The notes under the pieces were generated by a model. It worked only from the letters and a program-made list of their open reading frames with translations, did not search any database and had not been told where the DNA came from. Below, in pieces: positions 1 through 8,747 of a stretch of DNA of 64,000 nucleotides. Positions within the stretch are counted from its first letter, which is position 1. Each line of letters opens with the position of its first letter. The stretch lies in contig CBKWJC010000021.1 of assembly GCA_966674685.1 (NCBI GenBank), positions 12,439-76,438 of the forward strand, written 5' to 3'. A program made the position numbers and the translations under genes. The stretch is from Thainema sp966674685. Its GTDB lineage: Bacteria; Cyanobacteriota; Cyanobacteriia; Phormidesmidales; Phormidesmidaceae.

Positions 1-3000
1 ATGACTGCTCCTGTCTCGCCTCTTGTTTCGCTGCTGATCACCAATCGCAACCGCGATCGCTACTTGGCAACTGCGATTAAAAGTGTTCTAGCCCAAACGT
101 TTAAGGACTTTGAGTTGATTATTTGGGATGATGGCTCCACCGATCGCTCGGTAGAGATTGCTCAGCAGTTCGCGACGCAGGATCAGCGGGTACGAATTAT
201 CGCCGCACCGCACCAAGGTATTCCTCGCTCCCGCACGGCTGCGATCGCACAGTTGACTGGACGCTATCTCGGCTGGGTAGACAGCGACGACATCCTGGCT
301 CCGACCGCACTAGCCGAAACGGTAGCCGTGCTGGAATCCAATCCCCGCGTTGGCCTGGTCTACACTGACTATTTGGTGATGGACGCCGAAAGCCAGGTTA
401 CTGGACTCGGCTCCCGCTGCCAGATTCCCTATTCGCGAGAAGCGCTGCTACACAAGTTCATCACTTTCCACTTTCGGTTGCTGCGCCGCTCGGTGTATGA
501 CCAAATTGGCGGCATTAACCTGGCCTTTCCCTATGCCTATGACTATGACCTCTGTTTGCGGCTGTCGGAAGTGACGGATGTTTATCCGCTGAAAAAACCG
601 CTGTATTTCTATCGGTACTACGCTGCCAATAATTCTCACCGCAAAGCCGCTGAGCAAACCCACTGGGCCTATTGCGCGGTGGAACAAGCGCTGAATCGAC
701 GACAGCGATTAATCGTTGATCAGGTTAATCAACCTGCTAGAATACGCCGCCGTACATTACCCGTGGCCGCTTCCGCCGTAGCTGCGATCGCACTTCCCTG
801 GATCGGCTGGGCCACTCCAAGCTGGGGTAATACGCTCAATCCAGTGGGACTAGCTTCTGACACCAACCTCATCGCACAGTCCATCACTCCTGCTGCTGAT
901 GGTACGGGTACTGTGGTCACGCCCAACGACAACCAGTACCAAATTACGGGCGGCTCATCCTCCAGCGATGGCACAAATCAGTTCCATAGTTTTGATCGAT
1001 TTGGCCTAGAATCCAGCGAAAGCGCCAACTTCATCGCCCCACCGGAAACGATGAACGTTTTGGGCCGGATTACGGGCGGCGATGCGTCGGTGATCAATGG
1101 TTTACTGCAACTCACGGGCAGCAACGCCAATTTGTATTTAATTAATCCCAGTGGCATTCTATTTGGAGCCAATGCAAGGCTCGACTTGCCCGGTTCGCTA
1201 ACCGTCTCCACCGCAGATGGTCTACGCTTCGGCAACGGCTGGTGGAACGCAATTGGCACCAACGACTACAGCAGCTTGGTGGGTGAGCCGAATGGCTATC
1301 GGTTTACGGTGGCAGAACCCGGTGCGATCGCAAATTTCGGCAATTTAACGGTAACGAATGGCTCACTGACGCTACTCGGTGGCACCGTCGTCAGCACAGG
1401 TGAGCTGTCCGCCCCCAATGGAGCGCTAACTGTTGCCGCTGTACCCGGTGAGAGCCTGGTGCAAATTAGTCAGCCAGGGAACTTACTCAGTCTCGAAGTT
1501 CAGCCCGCCAGTAATCCAGATACCGAAAACACCTGGACATTTCCCATACTCTCGCTGCCGGAACTGCTGACAGGTCACGCAACAAGTGCTAACCAAATTG
1601 CCATCACTGATGATGGACAGGTTTATCTGACCAATGCCGATGCAGCAGTCACAAGCGGCGATGTAGTGATACATGATGCCAATAGCGATCGCAGTTTAGT
1701 CTCAGCCCAACAAAACCTGTTTTTACCCGAAAGCACGATTATTACGGCGGGAGATCTGACAATACAAGCAGGCGATACGGTACAGATTCGCGATACAGCC
1801 GCCAATCCGGTTTTACTCTCAGCAGGCAATGACCTAACCGTTCAGGGCAATCAGCAAATCGATATCTTTGCTCTTAATCATGACCAAAGCGGCCTCGTTG
1901 CAGGTAATGACTTGACGCTGCGATCGGCCAATACGGTTGGTGGCGATGCCCACTATTGGTCAGGCGGCGATTTTCAGATTGAAACGCTAGATGGCAGTGA
2001 GGGCAGTTGGTTCAGCCCCTACGATCCAGTTGTCCGCTCGGCGGGTAACGTCTCGTTTGACAGCTACACCGGGGCTTCCCTGCATATCTTTGCGGGTGGA
2101 AGCGTCACCGTGACAGGCGACATCACGATTAATGCTCCAGATACTCCAGCAAATGCGATCGCAGAACCAGGCATCGGTTTATCTAACGGTTCGACGATTA
2201 ACATTGATGGTGCCAGTGTGCCAACGCTTGATATTCGGGCCGGAACTACGGCAACAGCAGGGGCACCTCTGGTTCCACCGCCCGGTTCTGGCTTCACGCC
2301 CGGAAATCCCGTCCTAACCGCTGCGCCAACAGCCGCCAATATTACGATTGGTGGCAATATTCAGGTTGTACCGTTTAGCCTCAACGATCTGACTGAGGTT
2401 TTCTTAACAACCCAATATGCACCCAATGCCGTCGCTGGCGGAAACATCACCATTGGCGGCACCATCAACACATCATCTCCGTTTGGAGGATACGGGGGCG
2501 ATGTGGTGGTTGATGCGCGCGGAAATGTAGACATCGGCGGTCTGATCGATACTAGAGCCACAACCCTTTTTGGAACTGCCAACGGTGGCGATGTCACCAT
2601 TCTGGCTCCCAATGGACAAATCAGCGTTGATGCGATCAACACCTCTATTACAGTGTCAGCAGACCCGGAGTTTGGGTTTGGCCCCTATGGTGGAGAAGCA
2701 GGCGATGTTACCTTATTCGCCAATGGTGACATCATTGCAGATGGGGCAATCACCACAAGTTCAGTCAGTATTCCTTCTTTTTCCGAAGCTCCGCCAGTTG
2801 GGGCAATTGGGGGGGATATCAACGTTGAATCAACGGCTGGATCAGTAAATCTGGCTAACTTAGACACTAGAGCTAACAGCGTGAGTGGAGATGATGGGCC
2901 TGATTTAACGGCGATCGCAGGGGATGTGAACGTAACTGCGGCCCAAAGCATCACTGTAGGAACAATTTCAGCAAATGCGATCTCAACATCGCTGTATGGT

Positions 3001-5178
3001 GCAGAAGCAACCCTTGCCACGGGTGGAGCTGTTGCCCTCGCAGCAGGTTCAATACCAGGCCAAAGTGACCTCCAGTTCGGACAGATTGATACCAGCGCAA
3101 CATCCAATAACGGTACGGGTGCAGGTGGTGCAGTGACAGTAACTGCCAGTGATGGCACCGTTCAAGGACTCGCGCAAGATGCATTGGGTCGCACTATTTA
3201 CACGGGCGGAACAACCACGGGCGGAACCGTTGCCATTACCCATGACGGTGGCCCGAATAACGTGCCGTTTACGGTCGGTGATGCGTCAACGAATGGAACA
3301 GCAGGAGATATAGTCACAAACGATGATGCGATCGCATCTCCAACCGCCTTCCCCAATGCCGGAACCGAAACGGAACCCAACGGCACGATCAGCATCACAT
3401 TTAATAACGTCGCGCCCACATTGAGCACAACGACCAATGCACTAACATCGCCGAGCAACACTCCCGTCACCTTTACGCTTGCCGGATTTACTCCAGCTAC
3501 TGGTGACAGTAACGCCGATAATCTGACTTATCAGATCGGCAGTATTCTAACTGGTCAACTGTTCCGGGCAGATGGCACTACACCCGTGCTGGCAGGAGAT
3601 ACAGTCACCGTAGGAGAAACGTTGGTCTATATCTCCTCTGGTACAGCTACAACTGCAGTTGATGCGTTCACGCTGATTGTCAACGATAGGCTAGCTGCAT
3701 CCAATCCGGTCACGATTACTTTTCAAACTAATATAGATCCCCCCCCAGAAGAGCCGCCGCCAGAGGAACCGCCGCCAGAAGAACCACCACCGGAGGAACC
3801 GCCGCCAGAAGAACCACCTCCTACAGACATCACCCTGCCAGATCCCGTATGTCCACCATTTTGTGCTGGTCAGCCCCCCTTAGATGTCGATGAAAATCTT
3901 TCGGGAGGCGAGGTACTGCCACCGATTACCATTGATGAAGCTCAAGAAGTCCTACAAGACATCGCCGATAAAACGGGCATCAAGCCCGCGCTGATCTATG
4001 TCAACTATTTGCCCGCAACACTAGCGGTCAATCCAGGCTTTTCGGAATTAGAAGCAACGGCGTCTCAGGAAGTCGCCAACTATTTAAATCGTTCAGATCA
4101 GTTGCGCGGCATTGCCCTCGATCTCGCACCCCAGCCTACCGATGAACTCGAACTCTTGTTAGTGACTGCCGACCAGCCTCCCGTGCGCTATCGGGTTCCA
4201 GGCGTTACGCGCCAACAGGTAGAAGCCGCAGCCGTTGATCTACAAACTCAACTGACCGACCCTCGTCTGATTCAATCTACGGCTTATCAAGCGTCTGCTC
4301 AGCAGCTCTATCAGTGGATTATTGGCACACTCCAAGCGGATTTGGTCGCTCAGGAAGTTGAAAATATTGCGTTTATCATGCCGTCTAAGTTGCGATCGCT
4401 ACCCGTTGCAGCACTCTATGACGGTCAGCAGTTTTTAATTGAGCAATACAGTCTAGGGCTAATGCCCAGCCTCAACCTGATTGACACCCGCTACGAAGAT
4501 GTCCGCAACAGCCAAGTATTGGCAATGGGCACCGACAAGTTTAAAGACCTGCCTGCCCTGCCTGCCGTACCCGTTGAGCTAGCAGCCATCGGCGGCAGTT
4601 GGACAGGCGAAACTTTAGTAGACGAGGCTTTCACCATTGACAACTTGAAAAAGGAACGCCAGGAAACACCATTCGGTATCGTTCACATTGCTAGCCACGC
4701 CGAATTTCTGCCGGGTGATCCCAGCAACTCGTTTATTCAATTTAATGACCGACGACTGAGGCTCAGCGAATTACGAGAACTTGGTCTCAGTGAACCACCT
4801 GTGGAACTATTAGTCCTTAGCGCTTGTCGCACCGCAGTGGGCGATGAAGATGCTGAACTCGGCTTTGCAGGGCTGGCCTTGCAAGCAGGCGTCAAATCGG
4901 CGCTAGCGAGCCTTTGGTATGTCAGCGACGAGGGCACATTGGCGTTGATGACCGAGTTTTATAATCAGCTTCAAACTTCACCAATCAAAGCAGAAGCCCT
5001 CCGCCAAACCCAAATCGCGATGCTTCGAGGCCAAGTGCAGCTCGACGAGCAAACGCTTGAAGATGCCCGAGGATTAGGCTTTTCATTGCCGCCCGAGGTG
5101 CAAGAGACAGTTCGCGATCGCGACTTATCCCATCCGTTCTACTGGTCAGCATTCACTATGGTTGGGAGCCCCTGGTAA
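1..5178 (+). CDS. GT2 glycosyltransferase - TPS adhesin - CHAT peptidase fusion
   Basis: A 1725-residue protein with three unrelated parts. Residues 1-230 are a GT2 glycosyltransferase, with the DDGSTD nucleotide-binding motif near 43 and DSDD at 94-97. An arginine-led hydrophobic stretch at 247-272 looks like an internal signal sequence. From about 290 comes a filamentous-haemagglutinin N-terminal (two-partner secretion) domain with NPSGILFG at 382-389, then a long Gly/Asn/Thr-rich beta-helix region to about 1130. A cadherin-like stretch (1135-1245) and a PPPEE repeat linker (1247-1276) follow. The C-terminus (about 1400-1725) is a CHAT caspase-like domain with a candidate dyad His1566 (HIASHAEF) and Cys1609 (LSACRTA). 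TPS-CHAT proteins are known in cyanobacteria; a GT2 in front is unusual. No TpsB transporter is visible nearby. The ATG is base 1 of the window, so an upstream start cannot be excluded. Confidence 0.85.
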   Translation: MTAPVSPLVSLLITNRNRDRYLATAIKSVLAQTFKDFELIIWDDGSTDRSVEIAQQFATQDQRVRIIAAPHQGIPRSRTAAIAQLTGRYLGWVDSDDILAPTALAETVAVLESNPRVGLVYTDYLVMDAESQVTGLGSRCQIPYSREALLHKFITFHFRLLRRSVYDQIGGINLAFPYAYDYDLCLRLSEVTDVYPLKKPLYFYRYYAANNSHRKAAEQTHWAYCAVEQALNRRQRLIVDQVNQPARIRRRTLPVAASAVAAIALPWIGWATPSWGNTLNPVGLASDTNLIAQSITPAADGTGTVVTPNDNQYQITGGSSSSDGTNQFHSFDRFGLESSESANFIAPPETMNVLGRITGGDASVINGLLQLTGSNANLYLINPSGILFGANARLDLPGSLTVSTADGLRFGNGWWNAIGTNDYSSLVGEPNGYRFTVAEPGAIANFGNLTVTNGSLTLLGGTVVSTGELSAPNGALTVAAVPGESLVQISQPGNLLSLEVQPASNPDTENTWTFPILSLPELLTGHATSANQIAITDDGQVYLTNADAAVTSGDVVIHDANSDRSLVSAQQNLFLPESTIITAGDLTIQAGDTVQIRDTAANPVLLSAGNDLTVQGNQQIDIFALNHDQSGLVAGNDLTLRSANTVGGDAHYWSGGDFQIETLDGSEGSWFSPYDPVVRSAGNVSFDSYTGASLHIFAGGSVTVTGDITINAPDTPANAIAEPGIGLSNGSTINIDGASVPTLDIRAGTTATAGAPLVPPPGSGFTPGNPVLTAAPTAANITIGGNIQVVPFSLNDLTEVFLTTQYAPNAVAGGNITIGGTINTSSPFGGYGGDVVVDARGNVDIGGLIDTRATTLFGTANGGDVTILAPNGQISVDAINTSITVSADPEFGFGPYGGEAGDVTLFANGDIIADGAITTSSVSIPSFSEAPPVGAIGGDINVESTAGSVNLANLDTRANSVSGDDGPDLTAIAGDVNVTAAQSITVGTISANAISTSLYGAEATLATGGAVALAAGSIPGQSDLQFGQIDTSATSNNGTGAGGAVTVTASDGTVQGLAQDALGRTIYTGGTTTGGTVAITHDGGPNNVPFTVGDASTNGTAGDIVTNDDAIASPTAFPNAGTETEPNGTISITFNNVAPTLSTTTNALTSPSNTPVTFTLAGFTPATGDSNADNLTYQIGSILTGQLFRADGTTPVLAGDTVTVGETLVYISSGTATTAVDAFTLIVNDRLAASNPVTITFQTNIDPPPEEPPPEEPPPEEPPPEEPPPEEPPPTDITLPDPVCPPFCAGQPPLDVDENLSGGEVLPPITIDEAQEVLQDIADKTGIKPALIYVNYLPATLAVNPGFSELEATASQEVANYLNRSDQLRGIALDLAPQPTDELELLLVTADQPPVRYRVPGVTRQQVEAAAVDLQTQLTDPRLIQSTAYQASAQQLYQWIIGTLQADLVAQEVENIAFIMPSKLRSLPVAALYDGQQFLIEQYSLGLMPSLNLIDTRYEDVRNSQVLAMGTDKFKDLPALPAVPVELAAIGGSWTGETLVDEAFTIDNLKKERQETPFGIVHIASHAEFLPGDPSNSFIQFNDRRLRLSELRELGLSEPPVELLVLSACRTAVGDEDAELGFAGLALQAGVKSALASLWYVSDEGTLALMTEFYNQLQTSPIKAEALRQTQIAMLRGQVQLDEQTLEDARGLGFSLPPEVQETVRDRDLSHPFYWSAFTMVGSPW

Positions 5179-5226
5179 TAGCCGTCAGGATAAAAACGCA
5201 TATGTATTCTGGGTAGTTCTCAAGCC

Positions 5227-5277
5227 GTAATGATTTTTGGTGGTGTGGGCGCTGCCCACACCACCAAAAATCATTAC
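5227..5277. repeat. perfect 24-bp stem palindrome, copy 1 of a mobile element
   Basis: Two 24-nt arms pair perfectly around the 3-nt loop GCT. The outer stem begins GTAATGATTT. The left flank GGGTAGTTCTCAAGCC and right flank CTACA recur, inverted, around the palindrome at 22006-22056. It lies between the 3' ends of two convergent genes and could also stop transcription from both sides. Confidence 0.85.
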
Positions 5278-5292
5278 CTACATCCCACTACC

Positions 5293-5335
5293 GTATTCTG
5301 TACGAGCCTCGCGCTGTGAGGCTCGTACAGAATAC
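5293..5335. terminator. 18-bp perfect hairpin, likely bidirectional terminator
   Basis: Perfect inverted repeat (arms 5293-5310 and 5318-5335, 7-nt loop) immediately downstream of the peroxiredoxin stop on the minus strand and past the end of the giant fusion gene. No strong U-tract follows, so termination is inferred from position and stem strength. Confidence 0.55.
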
Positions 5336-5345
5336 ATCAGTTTCC

Positions 5346-5948
5346 CTAGGCTGTAGCGAAAAACTCCTTCGATTTAATTGGATCAGGCGTCATCGTCTTT
5401 TCACCCGGTTGCCAACCAGCAGGGCACACTTCATCCGGATGCTTTTGAACATGTTGAATGGCATGGAGAACCCTCAAGGTCTCATCAACATTGCGCCCAA
5501 AAGAAAGATTATTAATTGTCGCGTGCTGAACGACACCTTCTTTATCAATGATGAACAGACCCCGTAAAGCAACACCCGCATCCGGATCGAGAACGTTATA
5601 GGCCGTACTAATCTCCTTTTTGATGTCTGATACCAGCGGATAATTCAAATCGCCAACGCCACCCATTTTGCGATCGGTCTGAATCCAAGCCAAATGCGAG
5701 AATTCACTATCAACCGATACGCCCAAAACTTCCGCACCCAGTTCTTTAAATTCAGGATAGCGATCGCTAAATGCGGCAATCTCAGTTGGGCAAACAAACG
5801 TGAAGTCAAGCGGATAGAAAAACAAGACAACGTATTTGCCTCTGTAGTCAGACAGCTTAATGGTCTTAAATTCTTGATCAACGACGGCTGTTGCAGTGAA
5901 GTCTGGAGCCTCTTGGCCGACACGAAGGTAGCTCTCAGCGTAATTCAT
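5346..5948 (-). CDS. 2-Cys peroxiredoxin
   Basis: A 200-residue AhpC/TSA-type peroxiredoxin that reduces H2O2 and alkyl peroxides using thioredoxin-type donors in the cytosol. The peroxidatic Cys53 lies in FTFVCPTE and the resolving Cys175 in DEVCPAGW, so it is a typical 2-Cys enzyme working as a dimer. The ATG at 5948 is chosen over an in-frame start 18 bases upstream because it is preceded by AGGGAG at good spacing and the protein then starts MNYAESYLRVG, as in the family. It converges on the fusion gene, with two strong hairpins between them. Confidence 0.95.
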   Translation of the reverse strand: MNYAESYLRVGQEAPDFTATAVVDQEFKTIKLSDYRGKYVVLFFYPLDFTFVCPTEIAAFSDRYPEFKELGAEVLGVSVDSEFSHLAWIQTDRKMGGVGDLNYPLVSDIKKEISTAYNVLDPDAGVALRGLFIIDKEGVVQHATINNLSFGRNVDETLRVLHAIQHVQKHPDEVCPAGWQPGEKTMTPDPIKSKEFFATA

Positions 5949-6107
5949 ATTGTTTCTCCCTAACAATCCAGTCGTCTTAATCCTCAGTCCGGTAGGTCTG
6001 CTTAAAAAGCGAATCGAGTAGTTCGCTAGTTCTTAACTGACACACAATATTACAACCATATCACAACCATTTCAGCAGTAGGTATTTTTACTTGCCGTAG
6101 CGATTCA

Positions 6108-6157
6108 GCGACAGTTTAGGGGGATGCAGCTATAGCTGCATCCCCCTAAACTGTCGC
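6108..6157. repeat. perfect 50-bp palindrome
   Basis: Two 25-nt arms (6108-6132, 6133-6157) are exact reverse complements with no loop. It sits between the peroxiredoxin promoter region and the tRNA gene. No poly-U tract is next to it. It belongs to the window's class of long intergenic palindromes; its function is not known from the sequence. Confidence 0.8.
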
Positions 6158-6183
6158 CTTCTGAAGGCTGTCAAGCTTTTAAA

Positions 6184-6257
6184 TGGCTCAGGCGTGATTT
6201 GAACACGCGACACGAGGCTTATGAGTCCCCTGCTCTAACCAACTGAGCTACTGAGCC
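6184..6257 (-). tRNA. tRNA with CAT anticodon (elongator Met or Ile2)
   Basis: The reverse complement folds into a cloverleaf. The acceptor GGCTCAG pairs with CTGAGCC, the D-arm is GCTC/GAGC, the anticodon loop is CTCATAA, and the T-arm loop is TTCAAAT. The discriminator is A and no CCA is encoded. The G1-C72 pair rules out initiator tRNA. CAT serves both elongator Met and lysidine-modified Ile2, and the sequence alone does not settle which. The anticodon stem has one A-G mismatch next to the loop. Confidence 0.88.
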
Positions 6258-6328
6258 TAGGTATGTTGCGGCTGCTTTGCGAACCTCAACAATTTTTCAT
6301 TATAGCGCTAAATGGAACATTAGCAAAC

Positions 6329-6427
6329 TTAAGATGCGCCCATCTTTGAAATTTCTTGAGCCAGCAAAATTAAAGTAGCATAAGCTTCGACTTTGCTCGC
6401 CTTCGGCTCACCTGGAACGAGCAGCAT
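6329..6427 (-). other. possible small ORF or remnant after the M23 gene
   Basis: A 32-codon ORF starting MLLVPGEPKASKV and ending KMGAS. The same frame stays open another 180 bases upstream, inside the 3' end of the LysM/M23 gene in a different frame. The composition of the last ~45 codons looks protein-like (LGYHHLEQVADC precedes it), but no convincing start or ribosome binding site is visible. It may be a decayed or very small gene, or chance. Confidence 0.25.
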
Positions 6428-6467
6428 ACAGTCAGCTACTTGTTCCAGGTGATGATAACCCAAACGC

Positions 6468-8747
6468 TTAACGGCTTGGCAGATAAGCCATTGGATTGGT
6501 TGCTCCCTGGTTTGGAGGATGAATCTCAAAGTGAACGTGAGGGCCTGTGCTGTAGCCAGTACTTCCCATTTCTGCAATCTGCTCACCCTGACGTACTCGC
6601 TGCCCAACGCTAACCAACAAGCGACTATTGTGGGCGTATCGGGTCAACGAGCCATCGGGATGCCGAATATCGACTAAGTTGCCATATCCACCAGAGTTCC
6701 AGCCTGAACGCTCAACAACACCGGAAGCGGCTGCATAGATCGGCGTACCAACGGGTGCTGCAACATCAATGCCTTTATGCATCCGTCCCCAACGCCAACC
6801 GTAACCTGAGGTCAGAACACCTTGTGCGGGCCAAATGTATCCGTTCGAGATAGCCTCGGGCAGATATTCTTCAGCGCCTGGCAGGCTCGGCAGCTCTGGT
6901 GAAACCATTTGGCCTGAGACAGGCTGCGCCAATGGAGCATAGCTTTCAGAACCAACGGGAGCCGCAGCAATGAGCTGAGAATCGGTGTCACTATCTTCAG
7001 CGGTGCGATCCTCTAACTGATTTTGACGCTCAAATTCAGGGTTAACAGGTTCATCAGTCACCGTTGCCGCTGGTTGAGGTGCTGCATATTCCATCTGAGC
7101 AGGTGCGATCGCAGCAATTTGAGTACCCGTTTCCGCTTTTACATCTTCCTCAGATGCGATATCCTCGTCTGGCACAGCCTGCTCGGCTTGGCGCGATCGC
7201 ATTTCACGAATCTCTTCTAGCAGTCGAGCCGCATAGGGACTGATATCGCGACTCGTCCCTGAATCATAGGAATTAGCCGTCGGCGCAGATGAACGCTGCT
7301 GAATAGCAGCTACTTCAGTAGCAACAGACGTTTCCTCAGCTTCACGTAAATCTTGAGCAGGACGCTCAATCAAGTTGGATACATTACGGCTAGCAGCAAC
7401 TTCGACTGGAATCTCAGCTTCCTTGGGGCTGGCCGATTCCAAGGTATCAACATTACCAGGAATAATCAGCGTTGCACCAGCCCAGATCACATTGGGATTG
7501 CTAATGTTGTTAGCGCTGATGAGCTGCTCACGGGTTACGCCATATTCGCGGGCGATCCGATTCAGGGTATCCCCTGGCCGAATCTGGTAGCTGGTTTGAG
7601 CTGCTGAACTCTGAGTCTGGACTTCTACAGCAGAAGCGGCATTGGTCGCAACCTGCATGGAGACAACCGCAGTATCAGCTTCTGAATCAGCATCAGTAGA
7701 GAGCGTACCTAGCAATGGTTGATCAACTTGAATTTGAGGCAGAACAGAAGGCAGTTCATCGACATCAGACGAATCCTGCATTGATCTGAAGCTGACAGGA
7801 ACTTCCGCGATTTGCTCTGCGTCGTCAACTGTAACTCGCGCAGCACTATCTAGAACCACCTCGGCTGAATCAGCTGCAATTTCATCGCCATCAGCACTAT
7901 CGCTATCGGCGCTCATACCCTGACTCTCTGTCAAGGGCGATTCGTCAGATACCCATTCATCAACAGAGGGTTCTGTAGAGGGTTCTGTCGCCAGAGATGC
8001 TGCGGCTACAGTTGTAGATGTTTCTACCTCAACAGGAATTGAAACGCTTGTATTCAATTCAGCCGATGATGACTCTTCACGAGACAGAGAGCCTTCTGCC
8101 CCAGTCGTCGGCTGCACGCTAGCCAAAGCAGAATTTAATTCATCAGAGCTTTGGCGAAGACGAGTTAAAGACTCATCTTGAGCAGTTTTCAGGCTTCGAT
8201 CAGCTTGCTCGTAGCGGATCAAGCTAGAGTCACCTTCCGTCCGCTCAGGAAGCAGCTTTTCTACCGCCTTACCCACACTATCGCTTTCGGGCTTTACGGA
8301 TTGCTGCGTGGGAACAGGTTGGACTGCGACCTCCATCTCAGCCTTGGCCGGAACCTGTAAAGCAGTACCAACTGGAAGCAGCGCGTCCGGAGATAAACCG
8401 TTAATTGCGGCTAGAGCACTGATATCGACTTGATGCTCCTGAGCAATTTGCCATAGTGTTTGCCCCTCTCGAACAATGTGGCGAGTTGAGGAAACTGCCT
8501 GCGGCATTGGACTTGCAGAAAATGCAGGCTCGGCTGTCATCGGCTCTGATGCAACAGCCTCGCTATCCCGATGGAATATGACACCAGATGCGCCCATCGA
8601 TAAAGCAAGACCCAGCATGGCGGCAGAAGTGCGCGCCTTACGATTGCCTCCAGACAACTCTTGCTTTTGTGGTTTGGCTTCAGCCAAGCCAGCTTCGAAG
8701 TTGTGAGAGGAGGCAATCTTAGCCTCCTGCAGAAATACTCGTTTCAA
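6468..8747 (-). CDS. LysM-LysM-M23 peptidoglycan endopeptidase
   Basis: A 759-residue envelope protein likely to cut peptide cross-links in peptidoglycan. A hydrophobic segment at 42-57 is preceded by basic residues and suggests membrane anchoring or export. LysM1 covers about 90-133 and LysM2 about 384-428, separated by a long acidic, Ser/Ala-rich low-complexity linker; a second linker runs to about 630. The M23 (lysostaphin-type) domain fills the C-terminus. Its zinc ligands are in RMHKGID (near 656) and HVH at 737-739, with RYAHN between. The start is TTG at 8747, supported by AGGAGG seven bases upstream. The linkers make it longer than most M23 proteins. Confidence 0.92.
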   Translation of the reverse strand: MKRVFLQEAKIASSHNFEAGLAEAKPQKQELSGGNRKARTSAAMLGLALSMGASGVIFHRDSEAVASEPMTAEPAFSASPMPQAVSSTRHIVREGQTLWQIAQEHQVDISALAAINGLSPDALLPVGTALQVPAKAEMEVAVQPVPTQQSVKPESDSVGKAVEKLLPERTEGDSSLIRYEQADRSLKTAQDESLTRLRQSSDELNSALASVQPTTGAEGSLSREESSSAELNTSVSIPVEVETSTTVAAASLATEPSTEPSVDEWVSDESPLTESQGMSADSDSADGDEIAADSAEVVLDSAARVTVDDAEQIAEVPVSFRSMQDSSDVDELPSVLPQIQVDQPLLGTLSTDADSEADTAVVSMQVATNAASAVEVQTQSSAAQTSYQIRPGDTLNRIAREYGVTREQLISANNISNPNVIWAGATLIIPGNVDTLESASPKEAEIPVEVAASRNVSNLIERPAQDLREAEETSVATEVAAIQQRSSAPTANSYDSGTSRDISPYAARLLEEIREMRSRQAEQAVPDEDIASEEDVKAETGTQIAAIAPAQMEYAAPQPAATVTDEPVNPEFERQNQLEDRTAEDSDTDSQLIAAAPVGSESYAPLAQPVSGQMVSPELPSLPGAEEYLPEAISNGYIWPAQGVLTSGYGWRWGRMHKGIDVAAPVGTPIYAAASGVVERSGWNSGGYGNLVDIRHPDGSLTRYAHNSRLLVSVGQRVRQGEQIAEMGSTGYSTGPHVHFEIHPPNQGATNPMAYLPSR

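Noticed and set aside
2685..3158. 157-codon open frame on the minus strand inside the fusion gene
   Set aside because: It is opposite a highly repetitive, biased coding region; no start signal or family similarity.
3735..3830. Tandem 12-base-like repeats, possible CRISPR or minisatellite
   Set aside because: These are in-frame PPPEE codon repeats of a proline-rich linker; there are no spacers.
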